This document shows positions 34,655 to 43,877 of a stretch of 49,950 bases of DNA, piece by piece. The stretch covers positions 1-49,950 of the forward strand of contig JAVBXN010000029.1 in NCBI GenBank assembly GCA_030824515.1. Direction: 5' to 3'. Origin of the DNA: Pelobacter sp. Lineage in GTDB: Bacteria > Desulfobacterota > Desulfuromonadia > Geobacterales > Pseudopelobacteraceae. The position numbers and the translations under genes are program-made. The notes under the pieces were generated by a model, which saw only the letters and a program-made list of their open reading frames with translations, ran no database searches and was not told the DNA's origin. Within the stretch, counting starts at the first letter, position 1. Every line of letters begins with the position of its first letter.

Positions 34655-37063
34655 TCAATCGGGTCCATATCTGGTATAGACATTCAAATTCTTGCCGTCA
34701 CTTGCCAGTTCAATAGTGCCGTCACGGTCTGTACGATAAACCATGATGTTTTTTGTTTTCAACAGATCAATTGTTCTCCCGGAGGGCAATCCGAATTTAT
34801 TGCCTGCTCCAGCCGATATCAATGCAATTCGCGGCCGGACTTTATCGATGAATTCTTCTGAAGTAGAATAGGCACTCCCGTGATGTCCCACTTTCAGTAC
34901 GGTTGCTCCAAGATCACAGCCACTCGAAATCATTTCTCGCTCCGCGTCAAAACCGGCGTCAGCGGTAAAGAGCATACTGAACTTAGCAAAAGTGACACGA
35001 AACACGAGAGAATCTTCATTTGTGTTCCGGATGTCATCTCCATCATTCCTGAGCACATGTTGGCCGGGTGAAATGACTTTGAAATCCACACCGGATGCGA
35101 TGTTTATTGAATCTCCGGCCGCAATCAATCTAACCGGTATTTTCCGATCTGACAGTGCAGATCCCAGGTCGCTGTGTTGCAACTTTGAATAAGTTCCTGA
35201 TGTTGTCCAGCATTCCCCGACAGTTATATTTTTCACAACAAATGACAATCCTCCGATATGATCCGGGTGATCGTGGGTTATAATCAAACGGTCAATCCTG
35301 CGAATTCCAAGCGACTCCACTGCCGGCAAAAGAACTCTTCGCCCGAAGTCCCTGCCGGTGTCATGAAGGTAGCCACCACCATCCACCAGCATGGTCGTTC
35401 CGTCCGGCAAACGAAGAAGCATCGATTCGGCCTGGCCAACACTCAACATGGTAACATGCAACCTCCCATCCGCTGATGGAGGTTCCGTTGCATGAATCAT
35501 AACCGCTGCAAGCGGCATGAAGGCCGCAAGAGCAAACCGCCTGCGGAATCCGCGAACAAAGGTAACGCTGAACATGAATAACAGAAAGAAAAACATGTCC
35601 CATGAAGTAACTTTGGTGAAGTGTATTACCGGCAATACGGAAAACCATTCGACGATCATGTTTGAAATATAGATCAGCCTGGATGACGGCCAGAGCAGAA
35701 TCCCGGAAAGATTCGGCGCCAAAACTATCAAGGGCAAAACACAGAAGCCGCTTATTACTGCGCCATACCCCAGCAATGGGACTACCAGGAAATTTGCGAG
35801 TATTCCGTTCAGGGAAGCCACTTTGAACGTATGGAGCACCGGTATCAGTGTCACGAATGAGGCTGCAATCGATGCCGCCAATAGCTGGATAATTACTAGT
35901 GATCGTCGGGGAACCACTGCAGAGAAACGCTCACTGAGTAACGGTACTGCAACAATGATCCCCCATAGCGATAAAAACGATAGTTGAAACGAGACATCAA
36001 ACAGGGTCACCGGATTGATCGCAATCAGAAGACATGCTGCCAGCAGCAGCATATTGATGGCATCGGTCTCTCTTTCAACATAAAGCGCTACGGCACAGGC
36101 AACCAGCATGACCACCGAACGTGCTGTCGCCGGAGCGTTTCCGGTCAGAAACAGATAGGTCACCATCGAAGGAATGGTGATTAAAACCGAAATGCGGCGC
36201 ACGTTCCAGCGCAACGTCAAAGATTCGAAACGAGTCAGTATGCCTAGGGAGATCAGGCTGATAAACGCGGCAATGATACCTACATGGAACCCGGAAATGG
36301 ACAGGATGTGAGTGACTCCGGCCCTGGTATAAGCATCGGCAAGGTTCTCCGGAATACGCTTCTGGTCCCCGAGCAAGAGCGCGGTAAGCACCGACGATAT
36401 TCTGACGTCAGGTACCGCCTTTCGAATGGCATCCCCCAATGTTCTAGCAACAATATCGATAGATCTTTGCATTGATTCTTCGGCGGCTGCCCGAATCAAG
36501 ACAATATCCTGCTGTGTATCAACACGGCCTGTGGCAGTTATTCCCTGGAACAGAAGATAGCGAGGGTAATCAAATTCGCCGGGCAGGCCAAATCGATGAG
36601 GTAATGAAATTTGCGTCATGAACCTGATTCTGTCGCCTCTTACGAGAGAAACCTCGCCTTGGGAAACGGACAGCAGCATTAAATCGCTAACCGGTTCAAT
36701 TCTATTTCCAGATATGATGTTCTCCGCCTCTACAACCACACGGCTTCCATCGGATGCTGTGGACGGGCGAGCCGCAACTATTCCTTCGACCACGACCGGA
36801 GTACCTGAAACTTTATTACTGATAGAAGCTTGTGACTTAATCGGAGAAAACCAGGGGCTAAGGGCGAATAATCCCCAGATAAAGAAGAACAGGACCGTGC
36901 AGGTAGCAATGATACGCTGGTCTCGATGGAATAGGGAGAGAATCAGACAGATAAAACAGGCGACCAAAACTCGAATCGTGCAGGTCAGATTCGTGAATAA
37001 AGAAATTGACAATCCGGCGGCCATTGACACAAAGGGTATCAATAATGGCCATTGCCGTAACAT
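34655..37063 (-). CDS. comEC: ComEC/Rec2 family DNA uptake channel
   Basis: An 802-residue polytopic protein of full family length. It has an N-terminal DUF4131-like/OB region (FGLPGEFDYPRYLLFQGI), the competence core with LLLGDQKRIPENLADAYTRA and GVTHILSISGFHVGII followed by many membrane helices, and a C-terminal metallo-beta-lactamase domain with ITHDHPDHIGGL (about 600) and VLKVGHHGSAYSTSEEF. ComEC carries single-stranded DNA across the inner membrane during transformation and the C-terminal domain may degrade one strand. It starts 9 bp after the upstream secreted protein gene and is presumably cotranscribed with it. Confidence 0.94.
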   Translation of the reverse strand: MLRQWPLLIPFVSMAAGLSISLFTNLTCTIRVLVACFICLILSLFHRDQRIIATCTVLFFFIWGLFALSPWFSPIKSQASISNKVSGTPVVVEGIVAARPSTASDGSRVVVEAENIISGNRIEPVSDLMLLSVSQGEVSLVRGDRIRFMTQISLPHRFGLPGEFDYPRYLLFQGITATGRVDTQQDIVLIRAAAEESMQRSIDIVARTLGDAIRKAVPDVRISSVLTALLLGDQKRIPENLADAYTRAGVTHILSISGFHVGIIAAFISLISLGILTRFESLTLRWNVRRISVLITIPSMVTYLFLTGNAPATARSVVMLVACAVALYVERETDAINMLLLAACLLIAINPVTLFDVSFQLSFLSLWGIIVAVPLLSERFSAVVPRRSLVIIQLLAASIAASFVTLIPVLHTFKVASLNGILANFLVVPLLGYGAVISGFCVLPLIVLAPNLSGILLWPSSRLIYISNMIVEWFSVLPVIHFTKVTSWDMFFFLLFMFSVTFVRGFRRRFALAAFMPLAAVMIHATEPPSADGRLHVTMLSVGQAESMLLRLPDGTTMLVDGGGYLHDTGRDFGRRVLLPAVESLGIRRIDRLIITHDHPDHIGGLSFVVKNITVGECWTTSGTYSKLQHSDLGSALSDRKIPVRLIAAGDSINIASGVDFKVISPGQHVLRNDGDDIRNTNEDSLVFRVTFAKFSMLFTADAGFDAEREMISSGCDLGATVLKVGHHGSAYSTSEEFIDKVRPRIALISAGAGNKFGLPSGRTIDLLKTKNIMVYRTDRDGTIELASDGKNLNVYTRYGPD

Positions 37064-37072
37064 TACTTCAAG

Positions 37073-38227
37073 CTACCTTCTTACCGGGTATGAATCCGTA
37101 ACTGATTTTATCACTGACTCGGCCTCATCAACCGATATCAGACGCTCGGCGGGCCCTTTAATGCCGCTGACGGCAAGAAAGCTGTCGGATCTCATGTTTT
37201 TCATGCTGAGTTCGAGCGTATCTATCCCCCCCATTGGGGGCAAATTAATAGTGATGAGGTTGTCACCGGACTCCAGGCGAAACAACCCCAACCGTACCGT
37301 ATCGAAATATGGTTTGCCCAATGCTTCAAACGGAGTTTCGTTGACACTCCCGGTTATGCGCCCACCCATCACGTTTGCAGTAATCCCATAGAAGCCGGCA
37401 ACGGCATTTTTTACTGGAACCTGGATTGAAGCACCACGATAATCCGACCTGACCCACTCGCGGGAAGTGAATTTTCCAAACTCTTCAATGCCGGTTGCAG
37501 CAGCCGAAGAAGGAATGACAGCCGATTCAAAAACAGACAGCCGCCTCGGAGTTTTATCTTCAGCATTTTGCAACTGTTCATGGCGCCCCGACATGGACAC
37601 CACTATTTCAGCCAGCTGTCCGGCCGTGAGCGGCTCTTTGAAACGCCATCCGGCAACTGGTTGTATAGGCGTATAATCCGGTGCCGAGAGTAAGAATGAG
37701 TCAATAGCACCCTCCGGCGGAATTGAAACTTGTATTTTCAATACTCCGGCATTCAGGGATATTTTCCCGATTTCCACTTCACTAAAAACATCCGACTTTG
37801 AATCTGCCCGATACTGCTTGTCACCTATGTTCCAGATGAACCCGTTGCCCTTGATCACGGCTTTCAAAACATACTCACCCTTAATCGGGAGCAGCGCGGC
37901 AAAATCAACTGCGGTAGTATCAGAAACGCCCAACAACCAACCTTTACCGGTAAACGGACCGTATAATGTGAAGTTCCGAACCGTAACTCGGTCCGTATTT
38001 TCATTATAAGCATTTTCGGCTTCGTATCTGAAGGTGCGTTTGCCGCCAAGTATCTGCAGATAATCCCGGTCCGCAGGTTCTTTTGATAAGCCCTGATTCC
38101 ACAATAAATGCTGAAACATGCGCTGTACAAATGATTTCTGGGTAAACCCCTCTTTAACTTCACCAGCCCAGACGATTGATTGACACATGACAATGAATAC
38201 AACAATCAACTTAACAAGATGTGGCAT
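37073..38227 (-). CDS. Secreted protein with two repeated beta-sandwich-like domains
   Basis: A 384-residue exported protein. ATG at 38227 gives a classical signal peptide (MPHLVKLIVVFIVMCQSIVWA); an in-frame TTG eleven codons earlier is less likely. The mature protein contains two related halves. Each ends in the pattern Leu-x2-Gly-x3-Ile, then PPxGxIDxxxLS (residues about 162-181 and 335-355 of the ATG form), preceded by strands like those of carbohydrate-binding beta-sandwiches. The likeness to CBM6/35-type modules is an impression only. It is directly upstream of comEC (9 bp), so a link to DNA uptake or the cell surface is possible. Confidence 0.65.
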   Translation of the reverse strand: MPHLVKLIVVFIVMCQSIVWAGEVKEGFTQKSFVQRMFQHLLWNQGLSKEPADRDYLQILGGKRTFRYEAENAYNENTDRVTVRNFTLYGPFTGKGWLLGVSDTTAVDFAALLPIKGEYVLKAVIKGNGFIWNIGDKQYRADSKSDVFSEVEIGKISLNAGVLKIQVSIPPEGAIDSFLLSAPDYTPIQPVAGWRFKEPLTAGQLAEIVVSMSGRHEQLQNAEDKTPRRLSVFESAVIPSSAAATGIEEFGKFTSREWVRSDYRGASIQVPVKNAVAGFYGITANVMGGRITGSVNETPFEALGKPYFDTVRLGLFRLESGDNLITINLPPMGGIDTLELSMKNMRSDSFLAVSGIKGPAERLISVDEAESVIKSVTDSYPVRR

Positions 38228-38415
38228 GCAAACCGCCCCCGATGATTTTACTTTCAACAATATGATTTTACTGTGTTTTACACGCTGCAGCCATCAAAAG
38301 CACTATAACACAGGTTATGCTACTTGAAAACATGACAATTGGGTGATAGAAGATAGAGATAATATTATTAATCTATTATGCTGCTAGTCAGCGCAACAGG
38401 AAGTATTGTTAACAC

Positions 38416-40575
38416 ATGAATTCCGACACTTCGATAAATGATGTAGTAGGTCAATTTGCAGAGACCGAGCTTCGCAAATTCTATCGAGCCGCTGAAATCG
38501 GTTCTGCGCAGGTTATAATTACCGATTGCAAGGGTATCATTGAGTATGTAAATCCTGCATTCAGCAGAGCATCAGGATTTTCATACGCTGAAGCGGTCGG
38601 AAAATCACCGGCATTTCTCAAATCAGGTCGGATGTCGGCTGCATTCTATGCACGTCTCTGGGAGACACTGTTGGGTGGAGCCGAATGGAGTGGTGAGTTT
38701 TTCAACCGTCGCAAGGACGGAACATTTTATCATGAGCGAGCGGTTATATCATCAATAAAGGGTAATGATGGCGAGATATCCCATTTTATCAAGGTTGCAG
38801 ACGATATCACACTGATACGACTTAACGAAGAACGGCACCATCGGCAGATAAAACTGATAGAATCGATAAATATTGCCAACCTCCATTTTATTGAAAATGG
38901 CAGTCTGTCTAAAATGGCAGGTATTATTCTGGAAACCTGTATGGCAAGTACAAGTTCCCCGTTTGGAATAATTTTAGAGCTTTTGCCTAATGGTAATGCG
39001 GTTGCACTGGCATTATTAACTACTTCAGTTGATTCGGTACAGGATTTATCAGGTTATCGTGACATCCAATATGAAATACTGCGCCACGGTTCATATGAAG
39101 TGCCGCTTCACACATCGCTTTTCATGGCGCCGATTATCGAGAAGAAAACCATAGTAGTAAATAGTTCAGAAGACAACCCGTGGAAAACATGTTCATGTCG
39201 ATTGTGTTCTCCAACAGTATCCAGTTTTGCCGGTTTTCCACTGAAGGTCGGCTCTGCAGTGATCGGAATGATTGGCCTTGCAAATTGCGAGTCTGGATAT
39301 TCGGACAACGATATAGCTGATTTTGATATTTTTACTCACCCATGCTCACTCGCCATCAGCTCTGCACGTGCGGAAACAATTCGTAAAGCGACCCAGGAAC
39401 AGTTGAAGCAGTCTCAAAAGATGGAAGCCATCGGACAATTGGCTGGCGGCATAGCCCATGACTTTAATAATCTACTTACCGTCATAAACGGATACAGTAC
39501 GTTGGCAATCCAAAAGATCGGTGACAACGATCCGGCCAGAAAAGATCTTGAACAGGTTCTCAATGCCGGCGAACGCGCTACGACTCTCATCAGGCAGTTG
39601 CTGGGATTTGGACGCCGCCAGGTCCTTGATCCCAAACCGGTCCAGGTAAATACTTTTATCTCAGGTCTTCACAAGATCCTCATTCGCCTGATCGGTGAGA
39701 ACATAATCCTGACTACCAATCTTGCAACTGACGTCGGACAGGTCATGGCTGATCCGAGCCAGATCGAACAGATCATCATGAATCTTGTCATCAACGCCAG
39801 AGATGCAATGGAGCGCGGTGGAACAATCATGGTTGAAACTGCCAATGCTGACCTGGATTCCAATTTTGTATTTCTCAACCGTGGAGCAAAAGAAGGTTCC
39901 TATGTGATGATATCCGTACGCGACACGGGAATGGGCATGTCTGAAGAGGTCATTTCACGAATTTTCGAACCGTTCTTTACCACCAAGAAAGACTCCGGAA
40001 CCGGTCTTGGACTCGCAACTGTATATGGGATTGTCAAGCAAAGTAACGGATATATTCAGGTGCTTAGCGAACTTGGACTCGGATCTGAATTCAGGGTTTA
40101 TCTGCCCAGGGTGATTCAGGAACACACGGTGCTCGAATCGGATACAGCTGGTAAAAATACTGTTGTTCCTTTTCGCTCCGAAGGCTTGATTCTAGTAGTG
40201 GAAGATGAACAGACCGTATTGGATTTTACCGCAGCAGCACTTAGATCAAGTGGTTATGATGTTTTGACGGCAACCGGTCCGGTTGAGGCTCTGAAACATT
40301 TCGAACAATATGGTAATAAGATAGAAATGTTATTGTCGGATGTTATGATGCCCGATATTTCCGGACCTGAAATGGCAAAGATAATGCGTGAAAGAAATCC
40401 AGACTTGAAAATAGTGTTCATGACCGGTTATGCTGACGTTAAATTCAGTATCAGCGGTATAAGTGAAGAGAGCTTATGCGTAATTGTCAAGCCTTTCAGT
40501 ACCTATGAACTTTCAAAAATGGTACACGACTGTTTGAGAGGTAAAAATAAATCAACCGTGGAGCAGTGCAGATGA
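38416..40575 (+). CDS. Hybrid sensor histidine kinase (PAS-GAF-HisKA-HATPase-REC)
   Basis: A 719-residue cytoplasmic kinase without membrane segments. PAS (about 20-135: GIIEYVNPAFSRASGFSYAE, WSGEFFNRRKDGTFYHE) is followed by a GAF-like domain (about 155-320) with a CSCRLC cluster (259-264). HisKA carries His348 in GGIAHDFNNLL, the HATPase domain has N-box INARDAMERGG and G-boxes DTGMGM and GTGLGL, and a C-terminal receiver (about 595-705) has Asp in LLSDVMMPD. The stop overlaps the start of the HD-GYP gene (ATGA), pointing to a cognate pair. The CxCxxC in the GAF region might hold a metal or redox sensor. Confidence 0.92.
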   Translation: MNSDTSINDVVGQFAETELRKFYRAAEIGSAQVIITDCKGIIEYVNPAFSRASGFSYAEAVGKSPAFLKSGRMSAAFYARLWETLLGGAEWSGEFFNRRKDGTFYHERAVISSIKGNDGEISHFIKVADDITLIRLNEERHHRQIKLIESINIANLHFIENGSLSKMAGIILETCMASTSSPFGIILELLPNGNAVALALLTTSVDSVQDLSGYRDIQYEILRHGSYEVPLHTSLFMAPIIEKKTIVVNSSEDNPWKTCSCRLCSPTVSSFAGFPLKVGSAVIGMIGLANCESGYSDNDIADFDIFTHPCSLAISSARAETIRKATQEQLKQSQKMEAIGQLAGGIAHDFNNLLTVINGYSTLAIQKIGDNDPARKDLEQVLNAGERATTLIRQLLGFGRRQVLDPKPVQVNTFISGLHKILIRLIGENIILTTNLATDVGQVMADPSQIEQIIMNLVINARDAMERGGTIMVETANADLDSNFVFLNRGAKEGSYVMISVRDTGMGMSEEVISRIFEPFFTTKKDSGTGLGLATVYGIVKQSNGYIQVLSELGLGSEFRVYLPRVIQEHTVLESDTAGKNTVVPFRSEGLILVVEDEQTVLDFTAAALRSSGYDVLTATGPVEALKHFEQYGNKIEMLLSDVMMPDISGPEMAKIMRERNPDLKIVFMTGYADVKFSISGISEESLCVIVKPFSTYELSKMVHDCLRGKNKSTVEQCR

Positions 40576-41618
40576 AAGAACATATTCTGATTGTCGATGA
40601 TGAAGAAATGATACGGGATTTATTATCTTCAGCCCTGCAGCAGGACAAGTATGTTTGTCATCAAGCGGCCAACGTTGATGAAGCGTTTGTTATTCTCGGT
40701 AAACAACAGATTGATCTTGTGATTTCAGATATCATGATGCCTGGCAGAAGCGGTGTTGAATTGCTGCGCGACCTTAAAAAAGTTGATCCGGATATTGCAG
40801 TACTTATGATAACCGGATTATCCGACATGAACACCGCGATGGAATGTGTTCATCTCGGAGCTGACGACTATATTACAAAACCGTTCGGCATAAACCGTGT
40901 TGTACTAACTGTTAAAAACCTGATTGAACGCCGATGCCTTGCAATTGAAAAAAAGAATTATCAAGCGAACTTAGAATTCAAGGTAATGGAGCAGACCGAA
41001 CAGATTCGAAAGACCATGAACGAGCTGACTCTGACTTACGACAGCACTCTGACAGCTCTTGTACGAGCGCTGGATGCACGGGAAAAAGAAGTTGGATCAC
41101 ACTCCGAGCGTGTTATGAATTACGCAGTTTTTTTAGCCAAAAAAATGGGGGTGGCGGGAAAGGAATTGGACGAACTGGCAAAAGGATCTTTGTTGCACGA
41201 TATTGGCAAAATCGGTATTTCAGATAACATTCTCCTGAAGCCCGGGTCGCTGGATGAGGATGAGTGGGCAGAAATGCGCAGACACCCACAGGTTGGTTAT
41301 GCAATTCTGTCAGAAATAAAGTTTCTTAAATCACCTTCTGAAATAATTCTATGCCACCATGAAAGATTTGACGGCACGGGATATCCTAAACAGATCAAGG
41401 GTTCACAAATACCAATCGGCGCCCGAATCTTTGCGCTGGTTGATACTTTGGACGCGATGACATCCGACCGGCCATATCGTCGCGCTCTTCCATTTGAAGC
41501 AGTAACAAAGGAAGTAATCAAACATAGTGGCACCCAGTTCGATCCGGATATCGCCGAATTGTTCCTTTCAATAAACCGAAATCATTGGGAGGAATGTGCC
41601 GGTAAACGGTTTGTATAA
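40572..41618 (+). CDS. HD-GYP response regulator (cyclic dinucleotide phosphodiesterase)
   Basis: A 348-residue protein. The receiver domain (1-120) has Asp53 in ISDIMMP and Lys103; a helical linker (about 120-165) leads to an HD-GYP domain with LLHDIGKIG (His209-Asp210) and HHERFDGTGYP (262-272), all metal ligands intact. HD-GYP enzymes hydrolyse c-di-GMP, and some hydrolyse 3',3'-cGAMP. ATG at 40572 is chosen because GGAG lies eight bases before it; an in-frame GTG two codons earlier is within that spacing. Overlap with the kinase gene suggests phosphorelay control of turnover. Confidence 0.93.
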   Translation: MKEHILIVDDEEMIRDLLSSALQQDKYVCHQAANVDEAFVILGKQQIDLVISDIMMPGRSGVELLRDLKKVDPDIAVLMITGLSDMNTAMECVHLGADDYITKPFGINRVVLTVKNLIERRCLAIEKKNYQANLEFKVMEQTEQIRKTMNELTLTYDSTLTALVRALDAREKEVGSHSERVMNYAVFLAKKMGVAGKELDELAKGSLLHDIGKIGISDNILLKPGSLDEDEWAEMRRHPQVGYAILSEIKFLKSPSEIILCHHERFDGTGYPKQIKGSQIPIGARIFALVDTLDAMTSDRPYRRALPFEAVTKEVIKHSGTQFDPDIAELFLSINRNHWEECAGKRFV

Positions 41619-41650
41619 AAAAGTGGGGTTCGAAATATTCCGAACCCCAC
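41617..41650 (-). terminator. Terminator after the fbp unit
   Basis: A 10-bp perfect stem GTGGGGTTCG/CGAACCCCAC with an 8-base loop. On the minus strand it is followed by six T (41622-41617), so it ends the fbp-small gene transcript; on the plus strand it may also slow transcription from the HD-GYP gene. Confidence 0.8.
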
Positions 41651-41724
41651 ATAAACTGCTTAAACCAAACCGAAAGCATCTTAATTAACACTTTGATCGC
41701 AGTTCTATTAAATCCGATTTCTAG

Positions 41725-42003
41725 TTATTCATCTTCCCACTCGTCGTTTCCATCCGGCTCGGCCTCATAGTCATAGAACTCATCATCAGTTTCTTCGTCA
41801 CCATCCAGCTCTTCATCCATAAACTGTTCCGGCAATCGAAGCTCCTGATCGGCTATCCTCTCAAATCTTAAGAGCAATCCAGAGTTATTGCAAAAACGTC
41901 CTGATTTGAAACCACACGATGACAGGTCGCACAAATCAAAGAGCTGTATTTCACTGCAAAGCCGTTGTGGTAATTTGTCTTGTTTCAACGAGTTATCCGT
42001 CAT
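41725..42003 (-). CDS. Small protein with four Cys and an acidic tail
   Basis: A 92-residue protein. The N-terminal 50 residues include four Cys (CSEIQLFDLCDLSSCGFKSG and RFCNNSG), suggesting metal binding or disulfides, followed by LLLRFERIAD. The last 30 residues are extremely acidic (DEELDGDEETDDEFYDYEAE). The gene begins 24 bp after fbp and is closed by a strong terminator, so it is cotranscribed with fbp. The ribosome binding site is poor. I do not recognise the family; its composition suggests a protein-interaction or metal-buffering role, which is inference. Confidence 0.65.
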   Translation of the reverse strand: MTDNSLKQDKLPQRLCSEIQLFDLCDLSSCGFKSGRFCNNSGLLLRFERIADQELRLPEQFMDEELDGDEETDDEFYDYEAEPDGNDEWEDE

Positions 42004-42027
42004 AAGCTGCTATTATGCAATACCTGT

Positions 42028-42972
42028 CTAGTCTATACCATTCAAGAACTCTGCGGCCTTTTCTACATCGTTCCGGCAACCTATATAAACAGGTGCCCTC
42101 TGGTCAAGACCCTCGGGCATAATATCCAAAATCGGAATTTCTCCGTTTGTAGCCATTCCTCCAGCCTGTTCGATCAGAAAAGCCATCGGATTGAGTTCAA
42201 AAAGAAGTCGCAACTTGCCGTTGGCAGCATCTGACAGCGCCGGATACATGAAAACGCCCTTACCTTTCATCAAAATTTGATTTATATCTGGCACGAAACC
42301 ACCAGAGTAACGCAATTTAGAGCCTTTTGCCTCCAAATATCGGATAAACTTCTCATTTCCTTCGCTGTATTTTTTTCGCAATCCACCCGGTGAGTATATA
42401 TCACCTGAAGGCTGCATCTGTATATTCTCGCGTGTCAGAGTATACTCCATTAATTGGTTCATTGTGAATTCATAGACACCCTTACCGACCGAATACACAA
42501 GAGAGACCCGTGGCCCATAGAGAATATACATTGAGCCTACCATCTTTCGCCCCGGTTGAAGCAGATCATTCCCCTGGTAAATACCGACAATGGTACCAAC
42601 CGCCAGATTAACGTCAACCAGAGAAGAACCGTCCAATGGATCATAGGCAACCGAAAACATTCCCTGAGGATTGCTGGTGACCTGAAAAATTTCCTCCATC
42701 TCTTCTGAAGCAATATTGCAGACAACTCCGGAATGCTGCAAGCGTTTGCGCATGATTCGATCCGAGAGAACATCGAGCGCCAACTGTTCCTCTCCGTATA
42801 GATTAGAAGTACCAGCAACACCGAGGTCTCCGGTTCTGACCGCATTGATCACATACTTGCTGGCCTCGGCTATTTCACAAATAAGATGAACAAGATTGCC
42901 ACTAATGTTTTGGTCGCGCAGATGCTGGCGAAGATCAACTTGAAATTTAGTCTTACCCGGCTGGCTGTACAT
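42028..42972 (-). CDS. fbp: Class I fructose-1,6-bisphosphatase
   Basis: A 314-residue gluconeogenic enzyme hydrolysing fructose 1,6-bisphosphate. Metal-binding residues are seen in NIASEEMEEI and VAYDPLDGSSLVDVN; substrate-binding YSGGFVPDINQIL and GKLRLLFELNPMAFLIEQAGG are also present. Length is near the family norm (about 330). Gluconeogenesis fits growth on acetate. A small gene follows on the same strand. The upstream gap contains an inverted repeat. Confidence 0.96.
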   Translation of the reverse strand: MYSQPGKTKFQVDLRQHLRDQNISGNLVHLICEIAEASKYVINAVRTGDLGVAGTSNLYGEEQLALDVLSDRIMRKRLQHSGVVCNIASEEMEEIFQVTSNPQGMFSVAYDPLDGSSLVDVNLAVGTIVGIYQGNDLLQPGRKMVGSMYILYGPRVSLVYSVGKGVYEFTMNQLMEYTLTRENIQMQPSGDIYSPGGLRKKYSEGNEKFIRYLEAKGSKLRYSGGFVPDINQILMKGKGVFMYPALSDAANGKLRLLFELNPMAFLIEQAGGMATNGEIPILDIMPEGLDQRAPVYIGCRNDVEKAAEFLNGID

Positions 42973-43000
42973 TCATCCTCCATAATCAATCGTATAAGTA

Positions 43001-43031
43001 GCTGTTTGCCCCGCAAGATACTGCAAACAGC
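43001..43031. repeat. Inverted repeat upstream of fbp
   Basis: GCTGTTTGC/GCAAACAGC, a 9-bp perfect stem with a 13-base loop, in the 106-bp gap between the MlaE gene end and the fbp start. It lacks a T-run on the minus strand, so it could be an operator or leader hairpin for fbp, or a weak terminator for the gene upstream. Confidence 0.5.
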
Positions 43032-43078
43032 CTGTTTTAGCAAGACTAAATAATTAAGAAAAATGAGATTTCAGCAGG

Positions 43079-43861
43079 TCAAATCTGCATAATTGAGGAA
43101 AGATAGGTAATAAGACCATCCAGGAGAAAAACAGCAAACAGACTTGTCATAACAGCCTTGGTAGCAGCCTGGGGAATTTCAGTGGCGCTGCGATCAACGT
43201 TTAGACCGTACCAGCAGCAAGTCGATGAGATAAATAAACCGAAAAAGATGCTCTTGGTAAACAGCATGACAACTTCCTTTAATCCCAGTGAAGCGACAAT
43301 ACCCTGGATAAACTGCTGATAAGGAACGTGCCAGCCAATTGATGCTACCAAAAAGCTGCCAACAAAGGCAGTCATTACGAAATAGACAGTCAGAACGACT
43401 ATTGCTGTTGTAACTCCGATAATGCGTGGCATCACCAGATATGAACCGGTTGGAATGCCGAGCATCTCGATTGATTCAATTTCACCATTGATCTTCATTG
43501 TTCCAAGCTCGGTTGCAATCGCAGTTCCGCTCCGTGCGATTACTATGATAGCAGTCAAGAGTGGAGCCAGTTCACGCAACACAACCCATGCCAAAATCTT
43601 GCCGACTAAAGAACCGTTATTACCGGCCAGGCTTACGACCTGGGTAATTATTACTGTTCCGATAATTACGGAAATAATCACGATGATTTTCGCAGCTTCA
43701 AATCCGGTGAAATAAATCTGCTTCAGCAAAACCATCCGTATGGCAGCGGTTCCGTAACCAAATGCACGAACAGCGTTGCCGGAAGCTTGTACCAGCATTT
43801 GGAATATATCGGATAAAAAAAGGATCTTGACTAGAAAAACCCGCCCGAGTGAATTGATCAT
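43079..43861 (-). CDS. MlaE family ABC transporter permease
   Basis: A 260-residue polytopic protein with the MlaE signature: IVISVIIGTVIITQVVSLAG, VLRELAPLLTAIIVIARSGTAIATELGTMKINGEIESIEMLGI and a C-terminal GVDRSATEIPQAAT-like stretch (LNVDRSATEIPQAATKAVM). It should form the membrane part of a phospholipid or hydrophobic-compound transporter with an MlaF ATPase and MlaD substrate-binding protein. Neither of those genes is nearby in the window, which is unusual. It starts 16 bp after the MBL-fold gene on the same strand. Confidence 0.93.
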   Translation of the reverse strand: MINSLGRVFLVKILFLSDIFQMLVQASGNAVRAFGYGTAAIRMVLLKQIYFTGFEAAKIIVIISVIIGTVIITQVVSLAGNNGSLVGKILAWVVLRELAPLLTAIIVIARSGTAIATELGTMKINGEIESIEMLGIPTGSYLVMPRIIGVTTAIVVLTVYFVMTAFVGSFLVASIGWHVPYQQFIQGIVASLGLKEVVMLFTKSIFFGLFISSTCCWYGLNVDRSATEIPQAATKAVMTSLFAVFLLDGLITYLSSIMQI

Positions 43862-43877
43862 GACAATTTTTCACGCA

